Source: Hydrangea macrophylla
Lineage: Eukaryota; Streptophyta; Magnoliopsida; Cornales; Hydrangeaceae
Length of the DNA stretch: 64,000 nucleotides
NCBI GenBank assembly: GCA_033977485.1
Contig: CM066994.1
Coordinates: forward strand, 49,997,155-50,061,154
Direction of reading: 5' to 3'
Shown here: one piece after another, positions 1-11,205 of the stretch
Position numbering within the stretch: position 1 is the first letter of the stretch
How the letters are laid out: each line of letters begins with the position of its first letter
Notes under the pieces: generated by a model
Told to the model about the DNA's origin: nothing
The model's input: only the letters and a program-made list of their open reading frames with translations
Databases searched by the model: none
Translations under genes and position numbers: made by a program

Positions 1-783
1 AAAAGATTATGTGTGCCACCGATACCCTCAAGGGGGGAGCTCAAAATTGGCAGACCAATTAGCTTGCTCAAGGACCTCCAGAGACGTGGGGAAGGTTCGT
101 GAAGAGTTCAACAATCGGTACTTTTCGGTGTCCGCAAAGGCATAAATGGGTCAGGAATTTACCAATATACAATAGGGAGATATGTTCGTTGACAAATATA
201 CTACAAAGTATAACAACTTGGTTCATTTTGCTCACTGATCCATGCCAAGAGAGGTAGATAAAGCCCGAAAACTTGAGGAGGGATTGAGAGATAATATTCG
301 AAGCCATGTTGACACCCATCAACACCGGACTGTTGCTAACATTCAAGATGTGGATCTGATTGTGGAGAGAGATATTGAGAAATTCTGACAAGGGCAACAA
401 GGTAAGAGGGCAAATGAAGATAAAGGGAAAGGATAAGGTTATTTCAAGAAGACATTCTCACGAGGTTCAAGCTCCGGTACAAGAAGTCAAGGGGGGAGTG
501 CCTACTCCGGAAAGAACTATCCATTGTGCCTGACATGCATCGACGACACACAGGAGTATGCCACCTAACATTGGTGTGCAACATTTGCAAGAAATTGGGA
601 CATGTTGCAAGATATTTTTCGCAGGCTAGGGCCCAAAGTACGGGAGGTTCCAGTCAGGATATGAGGGGAAAGTGCTACACTTGTGGTGTGCCAAGACATC
701 AATCTAGAGATTATCCAACAAAGAAGCAACAAGGAACAAGCTCAATGGCTACAACCGGGGCAAGTGTAACAACATGCATTTAA
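1..783 (+). pseudogene. Tekay gag remnant with zinc knuckles
   Basis: This is the C-terminal half of a capsid/nucleocapsid Gag that packages element RNA. Positions 1-420 read as a broken retrotransposon gag domain with several stops, including one near 140 and one near 386. The nucleocapsid part (526-783) has two zinc-knuckle spacings: CNICKKLGHVARYF, whose last Cys has become Phe, and CYTCGVPRHQSRDY, whose last Cys has become Tyr. The frame ends at TAA after a stretch that already overlaps LTR-like sequence starting at 765. The gene is non-functional. The family call rests on the knuckle pattern and on the downstream chromovirus pol. Confidence 0.75.
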
Positions 784-1050
784 TTTTAAATTTTGCATTT
801 CATATTTAATTAATGATGTTAACTCAAATTGTAATGTCTGCTTTTATTTAATTTGCAATTCTCATGTTTAGAATTTTAATACTTGCTTTATTTCATATTT
901 AAAATTCTTGTTGGGGTCAAATTGTAATTTTACAAATTTAGCAATACCTGTGTTGGATTTTTAAACTGTATTTCAAAACGGTGGAAATGTTTGCTTTTGA
1001 CTCAATCAGTATTTTTATAAAACCAGAAAACCATTTCTTACGTTAAAATG
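662..1050 (+). repeat. Direct repeat, left copy: gag end plus LTR start
   Basis: About 390 bases from the last zinc knuckle of gag into LTR-like sequence (TGTAACAAC at 765) recur almost unchanged at 4049-4439. Both copies share the same gag-to-LTR junction, so the chimeric junction predates the duplication. The copies diverge abruptly after the shared AATGAATTTT. Confidence 0.85.
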
Positions 1051-1058
1051 AATTTTTT

Positions 1059-1166
1059 GCGAGCGACCCTTTGTGCGAGCGACCCGCGCGCGCGAGGTTT
1101 GTATTCCCAGGCAGACAGAAAAGTTTTTGTAAAAGAAAATTGAAAAATAGGCAGGTCGCGCGAGCA
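1059..1166 (+). repeat. Internally deleted LTR fragment with GCGAGCG island
   Basis: The sequence resumes at the LTR's GC-rich GCGCGAGCG block, closely matching about 5508-5612 of the downstream 3' LTR. Relative to that LTR, about 1 kb is deleted between 1050 and 1059. The fragment stops at 1166, where RT coding begins. It occupies the place where protease should be. Confidence 0.75.
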
Positions 1167-2776
1167 AATCGTGAGGAATGGCCTAACCAGGTACTGTTCC
1201 GATCACCAAGGTCCCCTACAGAATGGCCCCTACCGAACTGTTAGAATTGAAGGAACAAGTTCAAGAGCTCGAGAACCTAGGTTTTGTACGTCATAGTACA
1301 TCGCCTTGGGGAGCACCGGTGTTATTCGTGAAGAAGAAGGACGGAACACTTCGGTTTTGTATCGATTACAGAGAATTGAACCAAGTAACTATCAAGAATA
1401 AATATCCCTTACCCCGGATCAACGACTTATTTGATTAACTATAAGGAGCTACGACATTTTCCAAGATAGACCTAAGATGGGGATATCATCAGTTGAGGGT
1501 ACGGAAGGAAGATATACCTAAGATGGCATTCAGAACCCGATATGGTCACTATGAATTTTTGGTAATGCCGTTTGGAATGACGAATGCCCTGGCAGTGTTT
1601 ATGGATCTGATGAACAGAGTGTTCAATCCTTATTTGGATCAGTTTGTCATCGTCTTCATTGATGATATTTTGATCTATTCTAAGTCAGAGGAAGAACACG
1701 AGCAACATCTATGGATTGCGATGCAGACACTTAAGGACCACCACTTATATGCCAAGTTTAGTAAGTGTGAGTTCTGGTTGCAAGAAGTGAAATTTTTAGG
1801 ACACAAGGTGTCATCTCAAGGAATTTCTGTGGATTCATCCAAGACAGATGCTGTGTCGAACTGGGTTAGGCCGAGCAACCCTACAGAAGTTCAAAGTTTC
1901 CTTGGACTCGCAGGCTATTACAGAAGATTTGTTGAAGGGTTTTCAATAATAGTTGCACCATTAACTGGGTTGACAAAGAAGAATTTGAAGTTTAACTGGA
2001 CAAAGAAGCATGAGCATGCCTTTTTAGAGTTGAAAGAGAGACTCACTACCGCACCGGTACTAGCTATAACCAAGCCGGATGAGAAGTTCACTATCTTTAG
2101 TGACGCATCATATCAAGGACTAGGGTGTGTACTTATGCAAGATGGTAGAGTTATCGCTTATGGATCCAGACAACTGAAGCTGAATGAGTTGAACTATCCC
2201 ATTCATGATTTGGAGTTGGCGGCAGTAGTTTTTGCACTCATGATTTGGAGACACTATCTCTACGATGAGAAGTTTGATTTATTCTCCGATCACAAGAGTC
2301 TGAAATATTTGTTCACACAGAAAGAGTTGAACATGAGACAACGCAGATGGATGGAGCTGATCAAAGATTACGACTTCACGTTAGAGTACCACCCTGGTAA
2401 AGCTAATGTGGTCGCTGATGCTTTGAGTCGGCAGACTCGTGAGACGATCGCCTCCTTAATGGTTAGAGAATGGCGAGCATTGGAAACATTGGCGGAATTC
2501 GATGTACAGAGTGCTAAAGAAGGAGAAGGACAACTTTTTGGATGTCTTATCCTACAGCCCGTTCTTATTGACCGCATTATTAAAGCACAAAACGAAGATG
2601 AGAATTTTCAGACATGGTTCGTTAAGATGGCAGAGAAAGATCCGACAGAATGGAAGGTGGGAGTCGATGGAGGATATCGGTGCAGGAATAGATTATGTGT
2701 GCCAGATTGTGGTGAGTTAAGGAAGGACATTCTGGAAGAAGCACATAAGTCGAGATGTACAGTTCACCCAGGATGA
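1167..2776 (+). pseudogene. Tekay reverse transcriptase and RNase H (T1)
   Basis: This is the RNA-dependent DNA polymerase and RNase H part of pol. The frame opens inside the RT N-terminus ([16 protein letters not shown]) and continues through [13 protein letters not shown] and [21 protein letters not shown]. It is interrupted by TAA at 1436, then runs through [14 protein letters not shown], the catalytic FIDDILIYS (about 1657), RNase H with [13 protein letters not shown], and [15 protein letters not shown]. It ends at an in-frame TGA at 2774 within the integrase zinc-binding region. All RT and RNase H signature residues look intact. The start is defined by the upstream LTR-fragment breakpoint, so there is no protease and no natural start. 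Confidence 0.88.
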
Positions 2777-2782
2777 ACAAAA

Positions 2783-3754
2783 ATGTACAAGGATTTGAAA
2801 AGAAATTTCTGGTGGGAAGGTATGAAGAAGGATGTGGCCGAATTTGTATCCAAGTGTTTGACGTGTCAACAAGTTAAAGCCGAACATCAGAGACCGTCAG
2901 GATTGTTGCAACCGCTACCTATTCTTGGTTGGAAGTGGGAGCACATCACGATGGATTTTGTAGTGGGATTGCCTCGATCACAATAGAATCATGATGCCAT
3001 TTGGGTAATCGTGGATCGACTGACTAAGTCGGCACATTTCATCGCTTACAGTATGACATACCCGGTAGAAAAGATGAACCGGATGTACATACAACAAGTT
3101 GTACGACTTCACGGTGCACCTGTGTCGATTGTGTCAGACCGTGACGCACGTTTTACTTCTGGATTTTGGGAAAGTCTGCAAGAAGCTATGGGAACCTCGC
3201 TCAAGATGAGTACTACTTTTCACCCTCAGACAGATGGGCAGACCGAGCGTGTTAATCAGATCATGGAGGATATGCTTAGGGCTTGTGTCATCAATTTTGA
3301 AGAATCTTGGGAGACGCACTTGCCTTTGGTCGAATTTGCCTATAACAATAGTTATCACGCGAGTATCGGGATGGCTCCGTTCGAAGCGTTGTACAGACGA
3401 CCATGTCGTTCTCTGTTGTGTCGGGCAGAGGTGGGAGACACAGAATTGTTGGGACCAGATTTGGTTAGAAAAACCAACGAAAAGATTTCTTTGGTCAAGG
3501 AAATTATGAGAACCGCTCAAAGCCGGTATAAAAGTTATGTCGATCGACGCCGGAAAGATTTGAAATTTAGTGTTGGAGGTCACGTACTTCTTAAGGTATC
3601 ACCGACCCAAGGAGTAGTACACTTTGGTCTCAAGAGAGGGAAATTAGCTCCGCGTTTCATCGGACCGTTCGAGATTTGGAACGTGTCGGAAAAGTGGCAT
3701 ATCGACTGGCACTACCACCGAAGATGTCTGGGGTTCACAATGTATTTCATGTGA
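2783..3754 (+). pseudogene. Tekay integrase core (T1)
   Basis: Integrase inserts the cDNA into the host genome. The HHCC finger straddles the stop at 2774 and ends with CLTCQQVKAEHQRPSG. The catalytic triad is visible: D in ITMDFVVGLP, D in VSDRDARF, and E in DGQTERVNQ. An in-frame TAG lies at 2984 between the finger and the core. The reading frame shifts near 3690, after GPFEIWNVSEK, and the continuation is in another frame. With one stop and one frameshift it is nearly complete but not translatable as one protein. Confidence 0.87.
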
Positions 3755-3996
3755 GTATGCTAAGAAAGTACATACGAGACCCCTCGCATGTGGTTAGTTA
3801 TGACGATATTGAGACGAATCATAACGTTTCTTACAAGGAGAGACCCGTGAAGATTCTAGATCAGAGTATCAAGAAGTTGAGGAACAAGGACATTCCGTTG
3901 GTGAAGATTCAGTGGAATCACCATGACGAGAATGAAGCCTCGTGGGAAGTCAAAGCTGATATGAGGAAGAAGTACCCGGAGTTATTTCAGGACTAG
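3676..3996 (+). pseudogene. Integrase C-terminus with chromodomain (T1)
   Basis: This segment continues integrase after the frameshift: VGKVAYRLALPPKMSGVHNVFHVSMLRKY, then the chromodomain RPVKILDQSIKKLRNKDIPLVKIQW followed by EASWEVKADMRKKYP. In chromoviruses the chromodomain tethers integration to particular chromatin. The frame ends at TAG just upstream of a duplicated GGGACGAAATCCTATTTAAG stretch (4012-4048). Confidence 0.87.
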
Positions 3997-4048
3997 TTAG
4001 TCTTGATTTCGGGGACGAAATCCTATTTAAGGGACGAAATCCTATTTA

Positions 4049-4439
4049 AGGGGAAAGTGCTACACTTGTGGTGTGCCAAGACATCAATCTAGAGATTATC
4101 CAACAAAGAAGCAACAAGGAACAAGCTCAATGGCTACAACCGGAGCAAGTGTAACAACCTGCATTTAATTTTAAATTTTGCATTTCATATTTAATTAATG
4201 ATGTTAACTCAAATTGTAATGTCTGCTTTTATTTAATTTGCAATTCTCATGTTTAGAATTTTAATACTTGCTTTATTTCATATTTAAAATTCTTGTTGGG
4301 GTCAAACTGTAATTTTACAAATTTAGCAATACTTGTGTTGGATTTTAAAACTGTATTTCAAAAGGTGAAAATGTGTGCTTTTGACTCAATCAGTATTTTT
4401 ATAAAACCAGAAAACCATTTCTTACGTTAAAATGAATTT
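4049..4439 (+). repeat. Direct repeat, right copy: gag end plus LTR start
   Basis: This second copy of 662-1050 sits immediately after the integrase 3' untranslated sequence and is joined at AAGGGGAAAG, which looks like a polypurine tract. The LTR-like TGTAACAACC starts at 4150. A gag fragment between pol and the LTR is abnormal and marks a recombination or template-switch product. Confidence 0.85.
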
Positions 4440-4741
4440 TCTGTATTTTTGTGGTGACCACCGCGCCTCGAAAATACCAGCTTATGTTTAAAACCGTCCG
4501 CACTGTGTTGAACTTCCACAGATTTTGGAAGTGACGTAAAGTTATATTTCACATACACTTTATTTTCCATTTATGGAAACTAATCATTGACTTAGGCCTT
4601 GTTTGGCAATGCTTTGTGTGAGTGTGTTAACTTAAGACCATGAGTTGAATTCCCAAACACATACAAATTGGCCCCTATGCACCTACTTGGCCTTTGGCTC
4701 AAGCTGAGAGTTATATATAACTCTATATGTATGAATATCAG

Positions 4742-4764
4742 CACACACACACACACACACACAC
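4742..4764. repeat. CA microsatellite
   Basis: An uninterrupted CA run of about 11 units within the T1 3' LTR. A shorter run lies at 4868-4882. Confidence 0.95.
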
Positions 4765-5480
4765 CTATGATTTTTGTAGTATATTTAGTAATTGGAAAAT
4801 ATCATTTTGTTGAGTGTAAAAGAAACAACTTGGAGCCCAAGTCCATGAGTTCTATTTAACAAACTATCACACACACACACACATTCTCATTCTGCACTGA
4901 ATACAGAGAGAGTTAGAGAGTTCTTATTTGCTGAAAATATAGAGAGATGAAGCTTTTGATCACCATAGCCATATTGTAATTGGATCTCTATTCGGGTTTC
5001 TTTCTCAACAAATTTCTTCTATCTATATAATCTGTGAGTATTTAGAACTCACTTAGAATGTACTACATGTTTATTTACTGTGTGTTTGTTTAATTTTGTC
5101 AACCACCATTGATGAATTTGTGTATGAACTCCATAGCTTGAAAGTCCTGACTTTTCAAACTTAACCAAAGTCTGATTTCCTAGATAAATATGAAAGGTTA
5201 CATATCATTTATGCCATGTTTAAAGTTTTAGAGCTTAATTTGTTCATAAGAAAAAGTATATAAGAAATCAAATTTTGACATCTTTTAGTTTTTCGTAAAA
5301 TTAGCGATCTACGTTTGGATTCATGTTAAATTAATCGTAGATTCATAATCCTCGTCGAAAAACGAAGAATTCCATATATTACATGCCATGTTTTAATCCG
5401 GATTACAGAATGGGTCAAAAGACCCCTTAAAACTGAAATAGGGGAAGTTCAACGAGGAAGACAAAGACACTGCCTGAACT

Positions 5481-5713
5481 CGTGAGCGCGATCGCGCGAG
5501 CGGACCACGCGAGCGACCCTTCAGGCGAGTAACCCGCGCGCGCGAGGTTTGTATTCCCAGGTAGACAAAAAAATTTTGTAAAAGAAAATTGAAAAATAGG
5601 CAGGTCGCGCGAGCGGCCCGCCCGCGCAATCTTCCTGTGTTCTGGAAGTTTGAAAAGGTTTTAATAAGAAAACAAAAAATGGGCATATCGCGGGAGCGGC
5701 ACGCGCGCGCGAC
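5481..5713 (+). promoter_or_regulatory. GC-rich GCGCGAGCG island in T1 LTR
   Basis: Blocks rich in CGCGCGCGAG and GCGAGCGACC alternate with AT-rich spacers in an otherwise AT-rich LTR. A shortened copy is at 1059-1110. The role is unknown. Density of CpG and self-complementary CGCGCG is what sets it apart. The only TATA-like motif I see lies upstream (about 4710), so this island may be transcribed. Confidence 0.55.
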
Positions 5714-5989
5714 TTTTGACAGTTTCTGGTTTTTACTTGTTTTATGTTAAGAAACTGTTTGGGTGATGTTTCATGGACTTTTAAAGCTCTGTTTGGGAAA
5801 TTTACTAAAATAGAAACCTATTTGGTTATGTTTGGACGATTGAAATGATGTATTACGACTTAACAATCCCCGCACGTACGTTGTTCCTATAATTCAGCAT
5901 TTTACTTTTGTTTAAGTGTCATGACATACATGTGGAGTCAGTTGTACATGCATGGTGAGTGTAAATGTTGGTCAGTGTGGAAAAGAGTG

Positions 5990-6365
5990 TGTGGTTGAGA
6001 TTGTGTTGTGGACACTCTCTGGTAATTGTGTACCAAAGTGTGACGTGTCGAGATTGCGGTGACACTATCTTCCTAATGGGACGGTGGCAAAACTGGACAC
6101 TCCCTGACGCCCATGGAAGTGTTAAAGTGTGTGACGCCGAACTTGGACATTCCATGGCACCCATGGTAGTGCTAAAGTGTGGCCTACGGACACTCCCTGG
6201 TACCCGAGTCTGGATACTACGTGAGGTTACCTTCGGTATGTGCGAGGCGTATTAGGTACTAAAGTGTGAGGCATTAGACACTCCCTGGTACCCCGGACCA
6301 AAGTGTGAGGCAAACTGGACATTCCCTTGCACCCCTGTGCTAATGTGTGCTATCGGAGTATTAGA
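5990..6365 (+). repeat. Diverged tandem repeat in T1 LTR
   Basis: Units of about 50-60 bases carry the phrases CTAAAGTGTG, GGACACTCCCTGG and ACCCATGG with many differences. There are about seven partial copies. It lies inside the LTR and has no coding potential. Confidence 0.7.
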
Positions 6366-6774
6366 AGGATACTGGTGTGAGATAGTGGGTTGTTGGGTTT
6401 GTCGAGAGAAACGAGTCGGTAAGATAAGATGGTGCACCCCATGGCACCTGCTCATTCTAGGATCAGAAAACTAGGCATGATAGGACTTATGTATGAGATC
6501 ATATCACATCCACGCATTGCATATCATCCTCATATAGCATAGCATCCGCCTGATTGTTGTGTATGTGCATATGTGATTTATCCCTTTGTGTCCTGAACTA
6601 CGTCCTGGTCTGATTCCCCTTGGGATACGTAGGCAGCTCACGCGGAGCACGACCAGCATCATCCTTCCATCTTTTGCAACGCTGTTTGTCCTAAATCTAT
6701 AGCCTCCAAAAAGTCCTGTCTCTTCAAAACTTTGGCACTCGCTTGCGACATGCGTTGCCTCGCAAGTTCATGCC

Positions 6775-6788
6775 AAAGAGGGGCAAAC
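6775..6788 (+). other. Polypurine tract of Tat remnant
   Basis: AAAGAGGGGCAAAC lies directly before the LTR start TGTAGACACC. It matches the tract of the large Ogre element (36344-36357). This is the expected primer site for plus-strand DNA synthesis. Confidence 0.8.
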
Positions 6789-7078
6789 TGTAGACACCCC
6801 ATTTTGTCGGCTATCAGATTTAGGAGACCCATAGCTTGGTGGTTCACAATGATCGTAAAAGACTCAAAAAGACTCCTGGAAGTCAGCTCTATCTCTCAGA
6901 ATGCTCAGAATGACCAAAATGCCCCTAAAAGCCTGAAAACTCCCAGATTTGGTCCCAAAGTTCTGAAAACATGCTATGTCATAAGAAAAGCAATAAAATG
7001 AGTTTCTAAGAGAAATCGGGTGAAATCGTCAGCTCCCAGAGACCCCCGAAAGTCCCGGAAGTTCCCGAAAAGTCCCCG

Positions 7079-7297
7079 TTGACCGGTTTGACCAAGGTTT
7101 GACTAGGTTTGACCCAGGGTTTGACCAGGTTTGACCGAAATCGTCCGAATTCACCAAAATCATTCTAAAATCATAAAAAGGTGTTAAAACAAGTTCCAAA
7201 AGAAAATCGAGCGAAAACATCAGCTCCCGGGAACTCTCGGAGGTTTCCAGAACTTCCCGGGAATCCCAGGTTTGACCAGTTTGACCAAAATTTGACT
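7079..7297 (+). promoter_or_regulatory. W-box-like TTGAC clusters in Tat LTR U3
   Basis: TTGACC or TTGACT occurs at 7079, 7088, 7099, 7109, 7121 and 7131, and again at 7272, 7281 and 7292. TTGAC[CT] is the core of the W-box bound by plant WRKY transcription factors. Spacing is close to one helical turn. Location about 570-780 bases upstream of the TATA box fits an enhancer. Function is inferred only. Confidence 0.55.
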
Positions 7298-7654
7298 TCG
7301 GAACCGGGGCACCAAAACAATTTTCAAATATTTTTCATGGATACTAGAGGTCAATAGCTTTCCAACGGTATATCACACATAATTTCTGGATTTAAAACGA
7401 ATTTATTATGAATTTCCAAAGGCGAAAAAGGCGATCAAATCGGCTTTTAACGCGAATACCGCAAAACTTTTCAAAGTGACCTATCCCTGAACTTTTTTTT
7501 ATGTAAAGTAGACTCCATTACCTTTCCAACGGTATATCACAACCTCGATTTGGAGTTCATATGCATTTTCTGTGAATTTCGGACAAGATAGGGCCTTTTC
7601 GCGAATACCGGAACTTCGGGGGGCCTAAACAGCATTATCCAGACGAAGGGAGGA

Positions 7655-7718
7655 GCAGTGCCGCCGCGGCACTGGCCCACTGCCGCCGCGGTAGTGGCCC
7701 AGTGCCGCCGCGGCACTC
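7655..7718 (+). promoter_or_regulatory. GTGCCGCCGCGGCACT palindromic island
   Basis: Three near-palindromic blocks (AGTGCCGCCGCGGCACT and variants) are joined by GGCCCA. The island lies about 140-200 bases upstream of the TATA box at 7862. It corresponds in position to the GAGTGCC islands of the Ogre LTRs. Confidence 0.6.
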
Positions 7719-7861
7719 CCCTCCAGAACAGTCCATTTTTGTAATTAAGTTTGTGGTCCCATTTTGATTAATTAAAAGCCAAAACGACATAGTTTTATGA
7801 TTTCAGATGTTTGGAGCCAATGGGAGTACTTTCTAAATCCCAAAAACACCCCAAGTTGGCC

Positions 7862-7869
7862 TATATAAA
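7862..7869 (+). promoter_or_regulatory. TATA box of Tat LTR
   Basis: TATATAAA in the context GGCCTATATAAACACC is followed by a typical plant leader with GAGAGAAAG. It is the best promoter candidate in this LTR. Confidence 0.75.
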
Positions 7870-10648
7870 CACCCCATTACTCCTCATTTTGGGGGAGTCA
7901 AATGCAAGTTTAGAGAAAGTTTGGGAGAGAAAGTGTAGAGATAAGGTTAGAGTGGAGAGAAAAGAAGCTTTCTTCTTTGATTTTTCAAAACAAAAGTGAG
8001 TTCTAACTTTGTTTTTACTTCATTACTTCCATTTACTTCAACATTCAATACTCCCAACCACCATTTTAGTGAGCATTCAAGAGTGTGGAAGCTTCTTCCA
8101 TCTCTAGTGTCATTACATATGAGTGATACACCAATCTACAAGTCTCATGCTTCATGAATATCATCTATTGATTATCATCTACTTGCTTGTTTATTTATTG
8201 TTCATCTCTTCTCATCCCATTTCTTTTTATTTTCTTTATTTACTTACTAGTTCATCATCATCTAAGTGATGACATGAAGTTTGGGGTGAGTGAATCCTCA
8301 TGGATAGTAGCTCTTGACCTCAAAAACATGTTTGATAGATGATGACCATAACCTCAATACTTCCAAGGTATTCTTGGAATGTATTGAAGTTATGTCCAAA
8401 AATAAAATAAATCTCTCCAACAATCTTGGAGGTTCTTAAATGATGAGTTTGATGTAGGTAGTCTAAGTGGCTATGATCCTCATTGAATGTTGAAAATATG
8501 TTTTCAAAACATCTATTTCAAAACCCCTCTCAATCCCTCTCATTTGGTTTCAAGAAACAAAACTTTGTTTTCTCCAAAATCTTCAAAACAATGAGTCAAA
8601 ACAGTGAGTGAGTTGAGTTCAAAGATTTTTCTAGAACACAATACTCAACATATGGATACAAGGCAACTTGGAAAGTCTTCCTAACTCATTGGAGAACACC
8701 CATGATTTTTGGTTTGACTTGGAAGTACTTGGAAATGGTCCATTTGGGTCCCAACATTCCTTCCAAACATTCTGTTTTTTGCTGTCACAGCAGCTAGGTC
8801 AACTTACGACCTCTTTTCCAGAAAACGTTTCCAAAACGGGTGGTCCTAACTTATTTTTCCCTTAAAATTCAATGTCTTAGGAAACTTTCTGTATAAAATG
8901 GGCCTCTAGATCATTCTTTTTCATTTTCTAAGATTTTCTAACATTTCAGTCGACAGTACAAACTCTGTTTCTGAGTGACCTCTATTGTTTATATAATTTC
9001 TCTCAATCTGTGATAGCTATTCAAGATTGGCCTTTTGGGTTGTGTTCTAGACACAATAAGGAACATCTCCATAAAAAATCATGCATTGAAAACATTCCTA
9101 ACCCCTCTTTTCAAATTCCAAAAGATCATGCTACTGTTCTGTCCACTATTCACAGCAAGCATACTTTAACTTGCATTCTTTGATTTGATGCTTATATGCA
9201 TTCCAAATTAGTTCATATCTTAGGAAGTAGTTCATACCACATTTGTACACATCCCATGTTAATTTCATTCATTCATTCATACACATTTTAGACTTCTAAG
9301 TCATTCTAGAAATCCATGTACACAAAACACACTACAACCTTTGCACATTTTAGATACATACATTGCATTCATGCAAGATTTGGGGCTTTTGTAACTCTTA
9401 ATCCAAGGAGATTATAAGGAATGAACTTAATCACACATTCATGCTTCCCCTCGATCTAATCGTCCTTTCTCATCCGTCCCGGGGATTGAGAGATCTTCTT
9501 TTTCTCAAAGATTAACATGCATCATTCTAGCCTTGCTAAGCATATTTTGATTTCTTTGATTATTTGTTCCAAGAACAATTCATGTCCCCTTTAGATTAGG
9601 AAAACTTGATTAATTGATATGTGATTAGACGATTTTTCCTAGGTTTGTTTGTGTGATCTTCCACTTTACATTGCATGATATTTGATTTAGATCTTATGAA
9701 TGATATTTTATCTTTAGATCTTCCATTTTCAAGTTTCTTATGTAATGTAATATACTATCATAGTATTAATTGCCGAACCATACATAGTATAAGATGATTA
9801 TTTGGATGCTAATTGAGGCCCGTCGAAAGACGGGGCGAGTTGAGGGTGTTTTAGTCGCGACAAAGGCTCCTTCCTCTCTCCTACCAAAACCCCGAACCAA
9901 GTTCTTTGGTTATGAAGGGCCGGTGCCCTTATCCGCTTGGGTGAGTCAAAATTAGGTTTCTTGGTTCCTTAAAGACCAAGTGGCGACTCTGTATCTGTTT
10001 TCAACAGACCTATTTTCTTTCTTTGATTCAAATCAATTTCAAAACAATCTCAAACAAGAGAAGTGGTCCGAAGCCAGTATCCACAGTCACATATATGTGA
10101 ATTAAAGCTTTCAAATGATATTGTGGTTGTTTCTTAAAAATGAACTCCTTACTTTAATGTAAACTTGTTGAATTAAATGGGAATTGGAAAATGGTAAATG
10201 AGTGCGTGTTACATTCAAAGTTATGTTTTTAATACTCACCAGCTTCTTGAAGCTGACGGAGTCGATGCGCCCAGGACATTCGTGTTCAGGCTTTTCAGGT
10301 TATGACTATGCTGGGCCCTATGATTATGCAAACTGAGAACGGCTGCTTTGGAAGATAGGACTATTATCAATATCCTATGCTTTAAGTTATAAACTATTCT
10401 ATAATAAGGATGACTGTAATAGAGGATAGATATTGTTTTGTTTTAAGGCGGATTGTGCCTTAGTTGACCCCGTATTGTAATATGTAATAAGTTAGAAAAA
10501 TATTTGTAAGCCTTGATTACTCTGCTCTGATTATTATGTTTTTGGTGTTGACGTTTGGGACGAAATCGATCCTTCAAACTATCACGACCTACGGGTCCAT
10601 AAAGGAAATTAAACGCTTTCCTTATTTATGCAACGTCGGGGCGTGACA

Positions 10649-11164
10649 GCAAGGTCCGGAACAAATGTGGATAAGGGGAAAGGGGTTGAGCCAAGGCAAG
10701 GGAGATTTTTTCAATTAGCACCGAGATATGTTTTAGCCACTGACTCCATTGTATCAGCTATATTACCAATATATTCACATCCAACTCGTGTCTTAATTGA
10801 TTCAGGGTCGACCCATTCGTTTGTTGCATGTGAATTTGTTAACCATCTAAATTGCATGTTTGGACCCTTAGGATATGACTTGTCGGTATCCTTATCGCTA
10901 AGTAAGCCCATGATGACTTCATCAGTATTGAAAGCATATGATATTCGAGTATATGATAGGGAGCTGACCGTTAACTTCATATCGTTGACCGTCAATTACT
11001 TTGATGTAATTTTGGGTATGAATTGGTTGTTCGTGAACCAAGCCTCTATCGATTGTGAACGAAAAATGAGTTATTTTTCTACCACAAAGATGGGAAGAGT
11101 TTATCTTTCAGGGAATTGGTGTCGTAGGACCACCATTCTTAATTTCAGCGATTCGGGCGGGTAA
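10649..11164 (+). pseudogene. Tekay aspartic protease domain (T2)
   Basis: This domain cleaves the Gag-Pol polyprotein. The active-site stretch LIDSGSTHSFVACEFV (D-S-G) is near 10794. The second conserved strand, FDVILGMNWL, is near 11000. The N-terminal boundary is the T1 insertion at 10649, so upstream gag has been separated. The frame stays open to TAA at 11162. Residues past CERKMSYFSTTKMG diverge. Confidence 0.82.
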
Positions 11165-11205
11165 ATTGTTAAAACACGGTTGTTAGGGGTTATTATGCTC
11201 TATAA

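Larger units (their letters stand above)
6575..10085 (+). mobile_element. Tat-type element remnant: 3' end plus complete LTR
   Basis: About 210 bases of Tat 3' untranslated sequence include GGGATACGTAGGCAGCTCAC at 6623-6642 and a polypurine tract. They precede an LTR that begins TGTAGACACC at 6789 and ends TATCCACA at 10085. All internal coding sequence is missing, so this is a 5'-truncated insertion or deletion product nested in the T1 LTR. The left breakpoint near 6575 is approximate. I see no convincing target-site duplication. Confidence 0.75.
6789..10085 (+). repeat. Tat LTR, 3297 bases
   Basis: It starts TGTAGACACCCC and ends TATCCACA. U3 contains a cluster of TTGAC motifs (7079-7136 and 7272-7297), a duplicated block around TTTCCAACGGTATATCAC (about 7365 and 7524), a GTGCCGCCGCGGCACT island (7655-7718) and a TATA box (7862). 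Downstream is a GAGAGAAAG leader-like stretch (7917-7975). Near the end lies TGGCGACTCT followed by the U5 end, as in the Ogre LTRs. No coding sequence is seen. Confidence 0.85.
1..10648 (+). mobile_element. Ty3/gypsy Tekay-type chromovirus T1, 3' part, mosaic
   Basis: The order is gag remnant, LTR fragment, RT, RNase H, integrase, chromodomain, then a long 3' LTR ending in GCGTGACA at 10648. The left end lies outside the window. The chromodomain after integrase and the FIDDILIYS reverse transcriptase motif place it among chromoviruses, most likely Tekay. Protease is missing: gag runs into LTR-like sequence at 765 and RT begins near 1167. The 3' LTR is split by a Tat-type insertion (about 6575-10085). 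Base 10649 resumes protease sequence of a second, older Tekay element, so T1 inserted into that element. The left target-site copy is not visible. Confidence 0.8.
4150..10648 (+). repeat. 3' LTR of T1, interrupted by Tat insertion
   Basis: The LTR begins TGTAACAACC and ends GCGTGACA, as in other Tekay LTRs. Its two parts are 4150 to about 6575 and 10086-10648. It contains two CA microsatellites (4742-4764 and 4868-4882), a TATATATAA motif near 4710 followed by a purine-rich GAGAGA leader-like stretch, a GC-rich island (5481-5713) and a diverged tandem block around ACACTCCCTGG (5990-6365). The end resembles the inverted LTR at 42964. Confidence 0.75.

Noticed and set aside
3134..3583. 149-residue minus-strand frame in T1
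   Set aside because: Shadow of the integrase core, with no domain of its own.
5919..6455. Short frames over the ACACTCCCTGG tandem block
   Set aside because: Repeat translation inside the LTR, with no conserved domain.
7811..8865. Short plus-strand frames in the Tat LTR
   Set aside because: Located in the leader and U5 part of the LTR. No domain and not conserved in the Ogre LTRs.
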